A stretch of 64,000 nucleotides of DNA from Lachnospiraceae bacterium. Lineage in GTDB: Bacteria; Bacillota; Clostridia; Lachnospirales; Lachnospiraceae. The position numbers and the translations under genes were made by a program. The notes under the pieces are model-generated. The model saw only the letters and a list, made by a program, of their open reading frames with translations. It was not told where the DNA came from and did not search any database. This document shows positions 28,230-36,712 of the stretch, in pieces. The stretch is from contig CABJBK010000004.1 of NCBI GenBank assembly GCA_902363825.1, positions 1-64,000 of the forward strand. Reading direction: 5' to 3'. Position 1 is the stretch's first letter; each line of letters starts with the position of its first letter.

Positions 28230-29291
28230 TTATTTTTCATTCTGGTCGTATAGTTCTGCCAGCATCTTCTGGTAAACGACCGGTGCATACCCTGTTTTTT
28301 TCCGGAATGTCTTGGCAAAATACTCTGAATTGGAATATCCAACCGTTGCCGCCACATCGTAAATCTTTAGTTTGCTGTCTCTTAAAAGTACCTTTGCGCG
28401 GTCCACCTTAACTTCCGTCATATAATCGGTAAAGCTCATTCCTGTCACTTTTTTGAAAATATGACTGACATAGCTCGGATTCAGATAAACTCCCTTTGCC
28501 ACACTTTCCAGCGAAAGTTTTTCATCCACATGGACCACCACATATTTTCCAATGCGATAAACCAGCCTGTCATCGATCATCTGATATTTCACGACCATTT
28601 TGCTTGCCTCTTTAAAGCAGCGCACCCAGTCTTTCATGATCTCTTCTTTCCGCAAAAGGGAGAAACCAAACTTATAGGTAAAGTCATTTCGATATAAAAA
28701 TTTCTCCAGCCACGGCTTTCGGTCGATCAGGATCTCATAGATATGATTTTTCGCTTTATCCGCGATCAGCTGACAGTTGATTGCATCCTGTTTCCAGTCT
28801 TCGTAAATCTGGTCTATGATATTTTGTATGATGAGCTCTTCCTGTCCGCCGCCCAAAAAGATATTATCAATGAGGGCATCCACTTTCATCTGAAGGTCAT
28901 TGACCACATATCCAAGCCCGATCACATCATATACACGGATCAGCGAATCCTCTAACATCTTTTCATCCACCGGCTGTATCAGGTAATCAAACGCTCCCGC
29001 AAGAAATATTTTTCTTACAATCTCGTAGGACTTCTCATGTCCGATCCATATGACCTTCACCCCAAGAAACAGGCTGGTGATCTCTTTTAAATGCTCTGAC
29101 GCGAATCCTTCGTTTTTTTCTTCCACCAGAAGAAAAATATTGGGGCGGTGACTGTTCAGATATGTAAATATTTCATTTTTATCATAGATGATCTCTGTCA
29201 GTTCAAAATCATTTCTGACCGACCAGAACTTCATGCTTTTGATCTGTTCTGCCACATATCCGTTTTTATCGTAAATTCCAACATACTGCAT
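28230..29291 (-). CDS. AraC-type regulator with degenerate response-regulator receiver domain
   Basis: 353 residues. Residues 1-125 are receiver-like (VIWIGHEKSYEIVRKIFLAGAFDYLIQPVDE), but the phospho-acceptor aspartate is absent (NIFLLVEEKNEG) and the conserved lysine is glutamine (YLIQPVD). The C-terminus (about 245-345) has two AraC helix-turn-helix motifs: LESVAKGVYLNPSYVSHIFKK and IYDVAATVGYSNSEYFAKTFRKK. The receiver is thus likely a ligand- or protein-binding pseudo-receiver. It lies inside the operon, between the dehydrogenase and the aminotransferase, with no histidine kinase in sight, and is the obvious candidate regulator of the operon. Confidence 0.85.
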   Translation of the reverse strand: MQYVGIYDKNGYVAEQIKSMKFWSVRNDFELTEIIYDKNEIFTYLNSHRPNIFLLVEEKNEGFASEHLKEITSLFLGVKVIWIGHEKSYEIVRKIFLAGAFDYLIQPVDEKMLEDSLIRVYDVIGLGYVVNDLQMKVDALIDNIFLGGGQEELIIQNIIDQIYEDWKQDAINCQLIADKAKNHIYEILIDRKPWLEKFLYRNDFTYKFGFSLLRKEEIMKDWVRCFKEASKMVVKYQMIDDRLVYRIGKYVVVHVDEKLSLESVAKGVYLNPSYVSHIFKKVTGMSFTDYMTEVKVDRAKVLLRDSKLKIYDVAATVGYSNSEYFAKTFRKKTGYAPVVYQKMLAELYDQNEK

Positions 29292-29324
29292 TGTCCCACC
29301 ACCTTTTCCCGGATCTTCTCCGGC

Positions 29325-30119
29325 TTACTGTCCCATGGATGTGGTTTCCGGTAACGTGCTTCCGCCATCGATTACGATCTGCGCTCCCGTAATATAACTG
29401 GATTCACTGCTTCCAAGAAACGCCGCAAGTTCTCCGATCTCGGTCGGATCCGCCAGACGTCCGAGCGGAACTGCATCCGCGATCGCCTGGATCGCACGCT
29501 TTGGATCTTCCGGATCTGACTGTTTTGCCATGCCTTCCACCAACGGTGTTAAAACATATCCGGGACAGATTGCATTCACGCGGATTTTTTTGTCCGCTAC
29601 TTCCCGCGCCATCGCTTTGGTAAATCCGACCAGTGCCGCCTTTGATGTTGCGTAGGCAACCTCTCCGGGATCCGCAACCATATCTCCCGTCACAGAACTC
29701 ATAATAACGATCGCCCCAGCACCCGTTTTAAACATGCTTGGGAGCACTGCCTTTGTCGTATTCCAGACGCCCTTTATATTAATATCAAAATGTTTGTCCC
29801 TGTTCTCGAACGAATCTGCGCTTAAAAAGTCTTCCAATACACAGATCCCTGCATTATTGACCAGGATATCCACCGGTCCGTAAGTTTCTTCCGCGGTACA
29901 AACCAGCTTTTCCACACTTTGGAAATCGGAAACATCTGTCTGAACGCCAATGGCTTCATATCCCTGTTTCCGTAACTCTTCTGCCAGTTCCAAAACTTTT
30001 GGGCCCCGCGCAGCCAGAACACATTTGGCGCCATATTTTGCGTATACTTTCGCGATCCCCTCACCGATGCCTTTGGACGCGCCGGTGATCACCGCTACCT
30101 TTCCTTCCAATTTTTCCAT
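29325..30119 (-). CDS. Short-chain dehydrogenase/reductase
   Basis: 264 residues with NAD(P)-binding TGASKGIGEG near residue 13, NNAGICV near 90, catalytic Ser in IVIMSSVTGD near 140, YATSK near 160, and the C-terminal GAQIVIDGGSTLPE. Start at 30119 set by AGGAGG upstream. It is the first gene of the 24099-30119 operon, so it likely acts on an aldehyde, ketone or hydroxyl intermediate of the same amine pathway. A FabG-like enzyme of general specificity is the alternative. Confidence 0.88.
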   Translation of the reverse strand: MEKLEGKVAVITGASKGIGEGIAKVYAKYGAKCVLAARGPKVLELAEELRKQGYEAIGVQTDVSDFQSVEKLVCTAEETYGPVDILVNNAGICVLEDFLSADSFENRDKHFDINIKGVWNTTKAVLPSMFKTGAGAIVIMSSVTGDMVADPGEVAYATSKAALVGFTKAMAREVADKKIRVNAICPGYVLTPLVEGMAKQSDPEDPKRAIQAIADAVPLGRLADPTEIGELAAFLGSSESSYITGAQIVIDGGSTLPETTSMGQ

Positions 30120-30168
30120 GTCATTCCCTCCTTTTCGTCTGAACCAATCGCTCTTTTCTGAAAAGAAA

Positions 30169-30206
30169 AAAGAGACATGCACATTTTTCAATGTTCATGC
30201 CTCTTT
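30169..30206 (-). terminator. Hairpin with T run upstream of the dehydrogenase operon
   Basis: On the minus strand AAAGAGGCATG and CATGTCTCTTT (30206-30196 and 30179-30169), with inner pairs AACATT and AATGT, are followed by TTTCTTTTC. It lies 130 bases after the flavodoxin remnant and only 50 bases before the dehydrogenase start. It may be the flavodoxin terminator or an attenuator in the leader of the next operon. The rest of 30207-30337 is AT-rich with an inverted AGGTAAA pair at about 30251 and 30284. Confidence 0.6.
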
Positions 30207-30337
30207 GCATCTCTGCTATTATCATATACGATACTCCGCCAAAAAGAAAGGTAAAATTTTTAGGTTATGCCATATTATTTTTAGCTTTACCTATATTTTC
30301 TTTAGATTGGCAGTGATTATTTTTTGGTTCGTTCCCC

Positions 30338-30655
30338 CTACATCCACGTCTTTAACCAGCCGGCAATGTCTGCCTCTGTCGCGCGGTTCAGTAACTTTTC
30401 GGAGACGAACTTCGCGGACGCGTCCACCGAAGGCGCAAGCTTCTCTACGGTTCCGGTCGTCTTTGGTCTGGAAGCCGGATCATTCATCTCTACCGTACTT
30501 CTTGCCTGCTTGTCCATCCAGTTTAAGTCTACCTTGGTGTAAGGCACTTCCGGCCTGATCTCAAAAAGATCCGCTTCTGCCGCCTTTGCCACTTTTTCCG
30601 CAACCTTTGCGGTCACTCCGCTTGCACTGAAATATGCTACTAATGTTTTTCCCAT
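30338..30655 (-). pseudogene. Flavodoxin with an in-frame internal deletion
   Basis: The frame of 105 residues begins like a clostridial flavodoxin ([20 protein letters not shown], the FMN phosphate loop at about 9-14) and continues through [11 protein letters not shown] and DPASRP. After TGTVEK (about 71) it jumps straight to [11 protein letters not shown], the C-terminal helix, and ends WLKTWM. The family is normally about 155-165 residues; the segment of roughly 55 residues with the second and third FMN loops (the WWY... region) is missing without a frameshift. The product can hardly bind FMN. The ATG and the frame are otherwise intact. Confidence 0.75.
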
Positions 30656-30695
30656 TTTTATAATCTCTTTCTTATCCTGACTCTCTCCCGCTTTT

Positions 30696-31016
30696 TTACT
30701 TTTTCAGTACCCCGTAATGTTCTTCCATATATCCGCCAAATACCGCACGCTTGTAACCCATCTTTTTTAAGGTTCTCACTGCGTTCTGCGGCTTATAGCT
30801 GTAACTTCCGATGATATACAGCTCTTTTTCCTTATCCGGAATTCTTCGCAGCACGCGGTCTGCGGTCATCTTCTCAAGCGGAATGTTGATCGCTCCGGCA
30901 ACATGTCCGTGGCTGTATTCCTCCTTGATCCTGCAGTCGATCAAAAGTGCGTTTTGTGATGTATGCGCCTTGTTTATGGCTTCATTTACCGTCAGTTTCT
31001 TTTTAAAAATGCTCAT
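30696..31016 (-). CDS. Single-domain rhodanese-like protein
   Basis: 106 residues with the rhodanese fold: [23 protein letters not shown] (about 24-46) and [23 protein letters not shown] (about 66-88). The active-site loop normally starts with a cysteine; here the position reads GSYSYKPQ, with serine or tyrosine in its place. So sulfur transfer is doubtful, and the protein may be a catalytically dead rhodanese. It lies upstream of the flavodoxin remnant on the same strand. Confidence 0.8.
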   Translation of the reverse strand: MSIFKKKLTVNEAINKAHTSQNALLIDCRIKEEYSHGHVAGAINIPLEKMTADRVLRRIPDKEKELYIIGSYSYKPQNAVRTLKKMGYKRAVFGGYMEEHYGVLKK

Positions 31017-31088
31017 CCATCTTCCTCTTTCCTGTTTGTTTCTAAACAGATATTATACTATGTTCCGGGCATTTTCTTCAACTGTTTC

Positions 31089-31979
31089 TCACATTTTCGC
31101 CCGCAGAAATTCTTCGATATCCCCCGCGATCTTTTCATATTCATAATCCTGGACATAGTGCGGACAGTCGAGCGTTATGATCTGTCCATCCTCTGCATCC
31201 GCAAGATACTTTTCCGGTATCTTACGCCAGGTGTCCGTATCAAATCCGGTTCCCGTTCCATTCGAAACAAAAAGTAACATCGGGATCTGTGGGATCGGAC
31301 GCTCTGCCACCATACGCGCGTTCTCCCCGACTGCCTGATACTCGTTTAACATGGTCTCCGTTGCCGTTTTCCGATAAAAAAGCGCCTGGTACGTCTCCTT
31401 TTCTTTGTCGGATAACGTGCCCCTCTTTACCGCTTCACCTTCCCAGACTCCCGGGATCAGTCTCGTAAGCCCGATCCGTGCGGCAACTCCTGTCAATTTC
31501 AGCATCGGCATATTTACTTTCATATCCGCATAATACTCCGGCACCGCCATATCAAGCCCGATGATCGCCTGCATCTCATCCGGATATGTCTGTACCCAGT
31601 AAAGTGCCTCCAGCCCCGACATGGAATGCGGACACAGCATATACGGTGCCTCACATCCTGCCTCTTTTAATGCCTGTCTGGTATCCTCCAAAACAGAATC
31701 GAGACGTCTGCTTTTATCCGTGACATCACTGAATCCGTATCCGAATCTTTCTACCACCGCAACCTTATAATCATCTAAGAGCAGGGAATCGAGCGACTGA
31801 AAATCCAGGATCGGCGCGCAGGTGCCTCCTCCTGACAGAAATACCAGTGTGACGTTCCCCGTTCCGCCGGAATATACGCACATATCATGTCCGTCCACGA
31901 TAACCATCTGCCCCATCGGCGTCAGCGTTTTTTCTTCTATTCTCCGGTGTAAGTACGGTTGTAATATACCAGACAGCAT
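31089..31979 (-). CDS. Alpha/beta hydrolase
   Basis: 296 residues. The oxyanion region VFLSGGGTC is near residue 46, the nucleophile elbow reads CPHSMSG near 118, and the late histidine lies in LDCPHYVQDYEYEKIAGDI near 278. VERFGYGFSD is a typical strand 4 segment. The first 42 bases overlap the 3' end of the preceding membrane protein gene; the ATG at 31916 (MGQMVIVDG) is an alternative start but lacks a ribosome binding site. Serine hydrolase of unknown substrate. It is the last gene behind the XRE regulator and membrane protein. Confidence 0.8.
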   Translation of the reverse strand: MLSGILQPYLHRRIEEKTLTPMGQMVIVDGHDMCVYSGGTGNVTLVFLSGGGTCAPILDFQSLDSLLLDDYKVAVVERFGYGFSDVTDKSRRLDSVLEDTRQALKEAGCEAPYMLCPHSMSGLEALYWVQTYPDEMQAIIGLDMAVPEYYADMKVNMPMLKLTGVAARIGLTRLIPGVWEGEAVKRGTLSDKEKETYQALFYRKTATETMLNEYQAVGENARMVAERPIPQIPMLLFVSNGTGTGFDTDTWRKIPEKYLADAEDGQIITLDCPHYVQDYEYEKIAGDIEEFLRAKM

Positions 31980-32410
31980 TTCTCTACGATTCCGGCAAGC
32001 ATGACCACTCCAAGGATCCCAAGGAATGCCTCAAGGCTGAAAAAGCTGACCACAAGTCCGACTGCCAGCGCGGCTACCATGGTGATCTGAAGTCCTTTCT
32101 GACCGGACAGCGCCCTGATCTGTAAGGCGCGCTCATCATGCAGTTCATTGTACAGACGTGCTAACGCGGTCTCGTCTTTTAAAACACTGTGGTTTTTTAC
32201 TATTTTATACAGGGAGAGGATCTCAATGACGATCACGATCCCGACGATAAATCCATGGACAAATTCTGCCGCATGCAGATCGCTGTAGCGTGAAGTGATC
32301 ACGCCCGATGACATTGCACACACCGCGATAAGCCCAAGCACGGCAAGCACTCCGTAAAATCTGTTCTGTTCTGCGATTTCCTGTTTCATTTTCATAATCT
32401 TCTTTTCCAT
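31937..32410 (-). CDS. Small membrane protein next to an XRE regulator
   Basis: 157 residues with four predicted membrane segments: FYGVLAVLGLIAVCAM (about 18-34), FVHGFIVGIVIVIEILSLY (about 51-69), GLQITMVAALAVGLVV (about 106-121) and AFLGILGVVMLAGIVE (about 127-143). The charged loop DETALARLYNELHDERALQI lies between the pairs. Such proteins are often encoded directly behind a compact XRE regulator in Firmicutes, as here (5 bases). The function is unknown. Confidence 0.75.
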   Translation of the reverse strand: MEKKIMKMKQEIAEQNRFYGVLAVLGLIAVCAMSSGVITSRYSDLHAAEFVHGFIVGIVIVIEILSLYKIVKNHSVLKDETALARLYNELHDERALQIRALSGQKGLQITMVAALAVGLVVSFFSLEAFLGILGVVMLAGIVEKCCLVYYNRTYTGE

Positions 32411-32415
32411 AATAA

Positions 32416-32625
32416 TTACTCCTCGTTCTCAATGTCGCTGAAGTCAAAGACTTCTTCGATGGTCAGGTTAAAGTGATGCGCGATCTTATATGCAAGTCCC
32501 AGCGAAGCGGTGTATTTACCAACCTCGATCGATGTGATCGTCTGGCGCGTGGTTCCTACGATATCTGCCAGTTCACTCTGGGACAGCTTATTCTCCTTGC
32601 GAAGCTCCTTGATCCGGTTTTTCAT
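32416..32625 (-). CDS. Compact XRE-family transcriptional regulator
   Basis: 69 residues, almost entirely a helix-turn-helix of Cro/CI type: IKELRKENKLSQSELADIVG, TTRQTITSIEVGKY and LAYKIAHHFNLTIEEVFDF. The start at 32625 has AGAGGG 8 bases upstream; the longer frame does not. It is the first gene of a small unit with the membrane protein and hydrolase and may autoregulate it, as YvzC/YgzD-like regulators do. The upstream 32640-32715 region contains repeated TTGC/GCAAA elements (GCATAGCTAACTTTGCAAG, ACTTTGCATTTTG), possibly its operators. Confidence 0.88.
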   Translation of the reverse strand: MKNRIKELRKENKLSQSELADIVGTTRQTITSIEVGKYTASLGLAYKIAHHFNLTIEEVFDFSDIENEE

Positions 32626-32836
32626 AAGAAATCCCTCTCTATTCTTTTTTTGCATAGCTAACTTTGCAAGTAAAGTATAGTTCACTTTGCATTTTGTGTC
32701 AAGTATGCTTTGCATTTTTTATTTTTCACCGCGATCATCCTGCTCGTCCTCGTCGGCTCCGGGCTGTTTCGCTTCCTTGAAATCCGATCCCTGCCGTGAT
32801 ATGATGATTCAAAACAAAGCGGTTAGGGAGGTTCTT

Positions 32837-33685
32837 ATGGCAATGACAGATCACACGATCCGGTATTTTTCTTCAACGACAGACCGTCCGCTCTCCTGTG
32901 ATGTATGCGGACAGCTGATCAGCAGAGACGGCTTTTTGCATCAGCGCCGCACGCTTTCGATCAACGTGCTGATCCTTGTCACCGAGGGAACCTTGTACCT
33001 TACCGCAAACGGTATTCCGTATACCGTACCGCCAAATCACTATATTTTTCTCCATGAGGGCGAAGAACATTTCGGACACCGGGCTTCCACCGGCAGCCTT
33101 TCCTATTTCTGGGTGCATTTTTTCGCGGCTCCGCCGTTTCGTGCCGTTGCTGACACTTTTTCCTGCCAGGACTCCGCCTACTTTTTCCCGGAATACGGAA
33201 AGCTGGTGTCTCCGGGCAGGATCCTCTCGCTCTTTCGCCGCCTGACCGATCTGTCACTGGACGAATGTAAAAACGCGCCGCTCATGCTCGACTACACCAC
33301 AAGCCTGCTGCTCATGGAACTGTCCTCCACTCCGCAGAGTTCAGACAAAAAGAATTCTTCCGGTATTCCCGCCGTCATCCCTGCCGCCTGCGACTGGATC
33401 CACGCCAATTACCGCCGCTCTTTTTTCGTGGAAGAACTGGCAGATGCCGTCGGTTATCAGGCTGATTATCTTTCCTCCCTATTTAAACGGCACATGGGGC
33501 TCTCTCTGGTCTCCTATACCAATCGTCTGCGCATCGAGGCGTCCAAAAAGCTGCTTTCCAACTATGACCTCAGCATAAAAGAAACCGCATATTCCTGCGG
33601 TTTCCCTGATGAAAAATACTTTATGAAAGTTTTTAAAAAGTTTGAACAGTGTACGCCCACGGATTACCGCAGGCGTTACCGGTAA
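32837..33685 (+). CDS. AraC-family regulator with cupin sensor domain
   Basis: 282 residues. The N-terminal cupin-like sensor (about 20-150) includes LITANGIPYTVPPNHYIFLHEGEEH-type sequence and FWVHFFA; the C-terminus has two helix-turn-helix motifs, VEELADAVGYQADYLSSLFKR (about 195) and IKETAYSCGFPDEKYFMKVFKK (about 243). The start at 32837 has GGGAGG upstream. It converges with the arabinofuranosidase gene 5 bases away. AraC proteins of this shape control sugar use, so the adjacent glycosidase is a likely target. Confidence 0.88.
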   Translation: MAMTDHTIRYFSSTTDRPLSCDVCGQLISRDGFLHQRRTLSINVLILVTEGTLYLTANGIPYTVPPNHYIFLHEGEEHFGHRASTGSLSYFWVHFFAAPPFRAVADTFSCQDSAYFFPEYGKLVSPGRILSLFRRLTDLSLDECKNAPLMLDYTTSLLLMELSSTPQSSDKKNSSGIPAVIPAACDWIHANYRRSFFVEELADAVGYQADYLSSLFKRHMGLSLVSYTNRLRIEASKKLLSNYDLSIKETAYSCGFPDEKYFMKVFKKFEQCTPTDYRRRYR

Positions 33686-33689
33686 TGCG

Positions 33690-35510
33690 CTACGATATCG
33701 TGTGGTATACCGTATACGATTCATCCGTCACATCATAGAGCGGTACCAGCTTTTCATTCTGTGCCTGTCCCACCGTCTGATAGGTGCTCTGCTGCCACGG
33801 GAATACATCATAGGTGTGCTCATATCTCGGCTGTATCGCATCCTCCGGTTTTCCGGTAATTTTAAGTCCGCGGTCGGCATCGCTCAGTGAAGCCAGAACG
33901 ATCGGCCCTTCCAGCACTGCCGCGAGTTCCGGCGCATCCGGGAGATTTTCAAGCGTAAGTCCCGCCGGGAAATAGACCGTGATCTCATCCTCCGCCCAGT
34001 CACGCTCCAGATTCAGATACCCCTCTGTAATTTCCATGGATTCCGGTTTTTGTCCGTTTATCGTCACCTCCGGTGCGCTCTTTACCCACCGCGGCACGCG
34101 TAAGGACAGTGTAAAATGCCGGTTCGCCTTCACCGTGAATTTGAGCAGCCATCTTGACATCTGGCTCTCGTCTTTTTCATCGAAAAATGCCTGCGCGTTG
34201 TAGGATTTCATATCCACACTCTGCGAGACTGTAACGCGTTTTTCCCCTTCTCCCCAGGTCACTTCGGACGGAATATACTGACCGATCACAAGCCGGTCTT
34301 TCTCCTCCTCCGAAAAACAGCAGAGTTCCGGGTACAGCGTCTGTGCCTGCACCATCGTTCCGTAGCAGCACCAGAAATCCCTGGTCTTTGTTCCCCATTT
34401 CTTTTTCGCTCCGGCACGAAGCGGCAGAAAATACGTCGGCAGTCCGGTATGTTTGTTCTGCTGCGCCAAAAATCCGTTATAGAGATTTTTTTCGATATAA
34501 TCGGCGTACTCTGCCTTTCCGGTAAAACGATACAGATAGTCCGCCAGACGCACCATATTGTAGACCGTGCAGAATTCCTGATTGCGGTCACCCAGGAAAT
34601 GTCCCTGCATCTTTGGCGGCACCCAGAATTCACCCGCGTTCTGTCCGCCGGTGCAGTAGGTTCCACGCTCCGTCACCGCAAATCGGAAGAAATCCTCTGC
34701 CAACTTTTTCCATCGGTCATCCCCGGTGATCTCATACATTTTTGCCGCGCCATGCGCCCACGGGATGCTGGCGTTTGCATGGCAGTTTGTCAGCGCGTCC
34801 TTTCCTTCTTCCAGCTTGCGGAAAATAGACGGATGATCGTACGCTTTTGCCAGAGCAAGATATTTCTCCTCACCGGTCAGTTCGTAAAGCGTCGCCCATA
34901 CCTCCAACATGCCGCCTTCCTCGCCGCTGTACACCGCGTGCGGATTTTTTACTTCCATATCCTTTACCCAGTCCACATACCAGTCGCTGATCCCGTCCAA
35001 GATCGCAAGTGACTGCTCGATCCCGGCGTACTGATACGCATGCATCAGTCCGAGCAATGTCTTATGCATCACATACTGCGGCGACCAGATGTATTCTTCT
35101 CTCTCCAGCTTCTTGAAATATTTTTCCGGGATCGGTCCGATCCACTGTCCGCCGTTTAATTTCTGGCATTTTTCCAGTTCATCCACGATCTTTATGAGCT
35201 TTGCTTTTAATTCCACATCCCCTGTCGCCGCAACAAGCTTTGCCGCCGCCGACATCCAGTGTCCTAAAAAATGCCCGCGAAGCTGGCAGGTCGGCGCTTC
35301 CCAGCCCCAGTGCAGCAGCGCCGTCTCCGGGTCTTCCACCACCTGCAGTCCCGGCATGATGATGCCTGCCTCCAGATAAAAATTCTGCAAAAGCCCCTGA
35401 TTTTCCAGTTCCATTAAATACGCTCTGTTTACCTCTGCCCGCTCCGCGAAAAGCCCCGGCAGCAGGTGTACTTTTCCAGTTTCCATTGCCTGTAACATCA
35501 TATATCCCAT
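33690..35510 (-). CDS. GH127-type beta-L-arabinofuranosidase (DUF1680)
   Basis: 606 residues of the (alpha/alpha)6-barrel family. The catalytic cysteine/zinc cluster of GH127 is recognisable: EFCTVYNMVRLADYLY (Glu and first Cys) and DFWCCYGTMVQAQTLY (the CC pair), with a C-terminal beta-sandwich (WGEGEKRVTVSQ onward). No signal peptide, so it works in the cytoplasm on imported arabino-oligosaccharides. The ATG at 35510 has AAGGA upstream; the longer frame starts with TTG. It is flanked by two AraC regulators and followed, across a divergent promoter, by galK. Confidence 0.88.
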   Translation of the reverse strand: MGYMMLQAMETGKVHLLPGLFAERAEVNRAYLMELENQGLLQNFYLEAGIIMPGLQVVEDPETALLHWGWEAPTCQLRGHFLGHWMSAAAKLVAATGDVELKAKLIKIVDELEKCQKLNGGQWIGPIPEKYFKKLEREEYIWSPQYVMHKTLLGLMHAYQYAGIEQSLAILDGISDWYVDWVKDMEVKNPHAVYSGEEGGMLEVWATLYELTGEEKYLALAKAYDHPSIFRKLEEGKDALTNCHANASIPWAHGAAKMYEITGDDRWKKLAEDFFRFAVTERGTYCTGGQNAGEFWVPPKMQGHFLGDRNQEFCTVYNMVRLADYLYRFTGKAEYADYIEKNLYNGFLAQQNKHTGLPTYFLPLRAGAKKKWGTKTRDFWCCYGTMVQAQTLYPELCCFSEEEKDRLVIGQYIPSEVTWGEGEKRVTVSQSVDMKSYNAQAFFDEKDESQMSRWLLKFTVKANRHFTLSLRVPRWVKSAPEVTINGQKPESMEITEGYLNLERDWAEDEITVYFPAGLTLENLPDAPELAAVLEGPIVLASLSDADRGLKITGKPEDAIQPRYEHTYDVFPWQQSTYQTVGQAQNEKLVPLYDVTDESYTVYHTIS

Positions 35511-35654
35511 CCTTTTCCTTATCAATGCTTCACAATTTTTCTTATGCAGTTATTATAAAACCTCCCGCCTTCCGTTGTCAGTAGACAAAAGAAGACATGA
35601 GGTGGAAAATTCTTTGATATAAGTATGGTTATCCGATTCCCCCAGTCATTTTTT

Positions 35655-36533
35655 TCACTGCCGCTTCCGGTATTCCCTCGGGCTGCATCCCTTGATCTTC
35701 GCAAACACCTTGGAGTAATAATTCGGATCCGCGAATCCCACTTTTCCCGCAATGTCACTGATCGTCTCCCCGCCGTTTAGATATTCGAGACTCCGCTCGA
35801 TGCGGTACTCCTGTAAAAAGGAAAAGAGCGTGACATTCATATAACGCCGGAACAGTCTCGTACACTCACTCTCACACAGATGGATGTGATCCGCGATATC
35901 CTTTAGCGTGATCCGTTCCTGATAATTCTGATCGATATAGGAAATGATCTTTTTGATCCGCTCATACTCGGTCGCGTTATGGGAAGCGATCCCCTCGCCC
36001 GGCCTCCTGTGCTCTAACAGCAGTTTCCAGAGCATCTGCAAACGGATCGTGATATCCAGTTCATAATATTCCGGCCGCTCCTTATCAAGCGCAATGACTT
36101 CGCGCATCAGCTCCGCGAATCTGCCGTGCCAGTCTGCCGAACCATCAATGTGGATCGCCGGCAGCGAAAAATCCTGCGTCACCGGTTCCACATACCGCGT
36201 ACAGATCGTGCTCTGGAAAAATCCATAGATGAGCTTCGGATCAAACGTCACCGAGACATAATCGCAGTCCTCCTTCTGCTCCATGCTCCCGGCATGAAGG
36301 ACATTGGAATTGTCAAACAAAAGATCCCCGGTCTTTAAGTGGTAGCACCGGTCATTCACCTTGTAACACATCGTTCCCTGTCTGACCAGTGTGATCTCAA
36401 TCTCCGGATGCCAGTGCCACATAAAATACCCCTGCTCGTACCCGGAGAGCTTCTCATAGCTGACCAGAAACGGAAAATGGTCACTGCCGTGCTTTTTTAG
36501 TTCCTTTTGAAACTGGTTGGTGACGATCTGCAT
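35655..36533 (-). CDS. AraC-family regulator with cupin sensor domain
   Basis: 292 residues. The N-terminal cupin has WHWHPEIEITLVRQG (metal-like H-W-H-P-E pattern at about 40-54) and LLFDNSNVLHAG; the C-terminus has LKDIADHIHLCESECTRLFRRY (about 205) and ISDIAGKVGFADPNYYSKVFAK (about 255) with the end GCSPREYRK. It lies 144 bases upstream of the GH127 gene on the same strand and divergent from galK, so both are plausible targets. Confidence 0.9.
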   Translation of the reverse strand: MQIVTNQFQKELKKHGSDHFPFLVSYEKLSGYEQGYFMWHWHPEIEITLVRQGTMCYKVNDRCYHLKTGDLLFDNSNVLHAGSMEQKEDCDYVSVTFDPKLIYGFFQSTICTRYVEPVTQDFSLPAIHIDGSADWHGRFAELMREVIALDKERPEYYELDITIRLQMLWKLLLEHRRPGEGIASHNATEYERIKKIISYIDQNYQERITLKDIADHIHLCESECTRLFRRYMNVTLFSFLQEYRIERSLEYLNGGETISDIAGKVGFADPNYYSKVFAKIKGCSPREYRKRQ

Positions 36534-36649
36534 CGTTTTCCTCTCCTTTCACGCAATAAATTACCTTTAATATACACCATTTTCACAAAGAAGCGCAATA
36601 TTTTCCTTATTTATCACAGATTTATCAAGGTATTTTCTCATCTGCGCGT

Positions 36650-36655
36650 TATAAT
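36650..36655 (+). promoter_or_regulatory. -10 box upstream of galK
   Basis: A perfect TATAAT lies 58 bases before the galK ATG in the divergent 36534-36712 gap. No matching -35 box is clear at 16-18 bases, which suggests an activator-dependent promoter. Two TTTATCA copies at 36610 and 36621 could be half-sites for the divergent AraC protein. Confidence 0.5.
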
Positions 36656-36712
36656 AAGATCAGAAACGAAAAACGGTATCAAAGAAAAATAAAAAGAACA
36701 GGAGACGATAAT

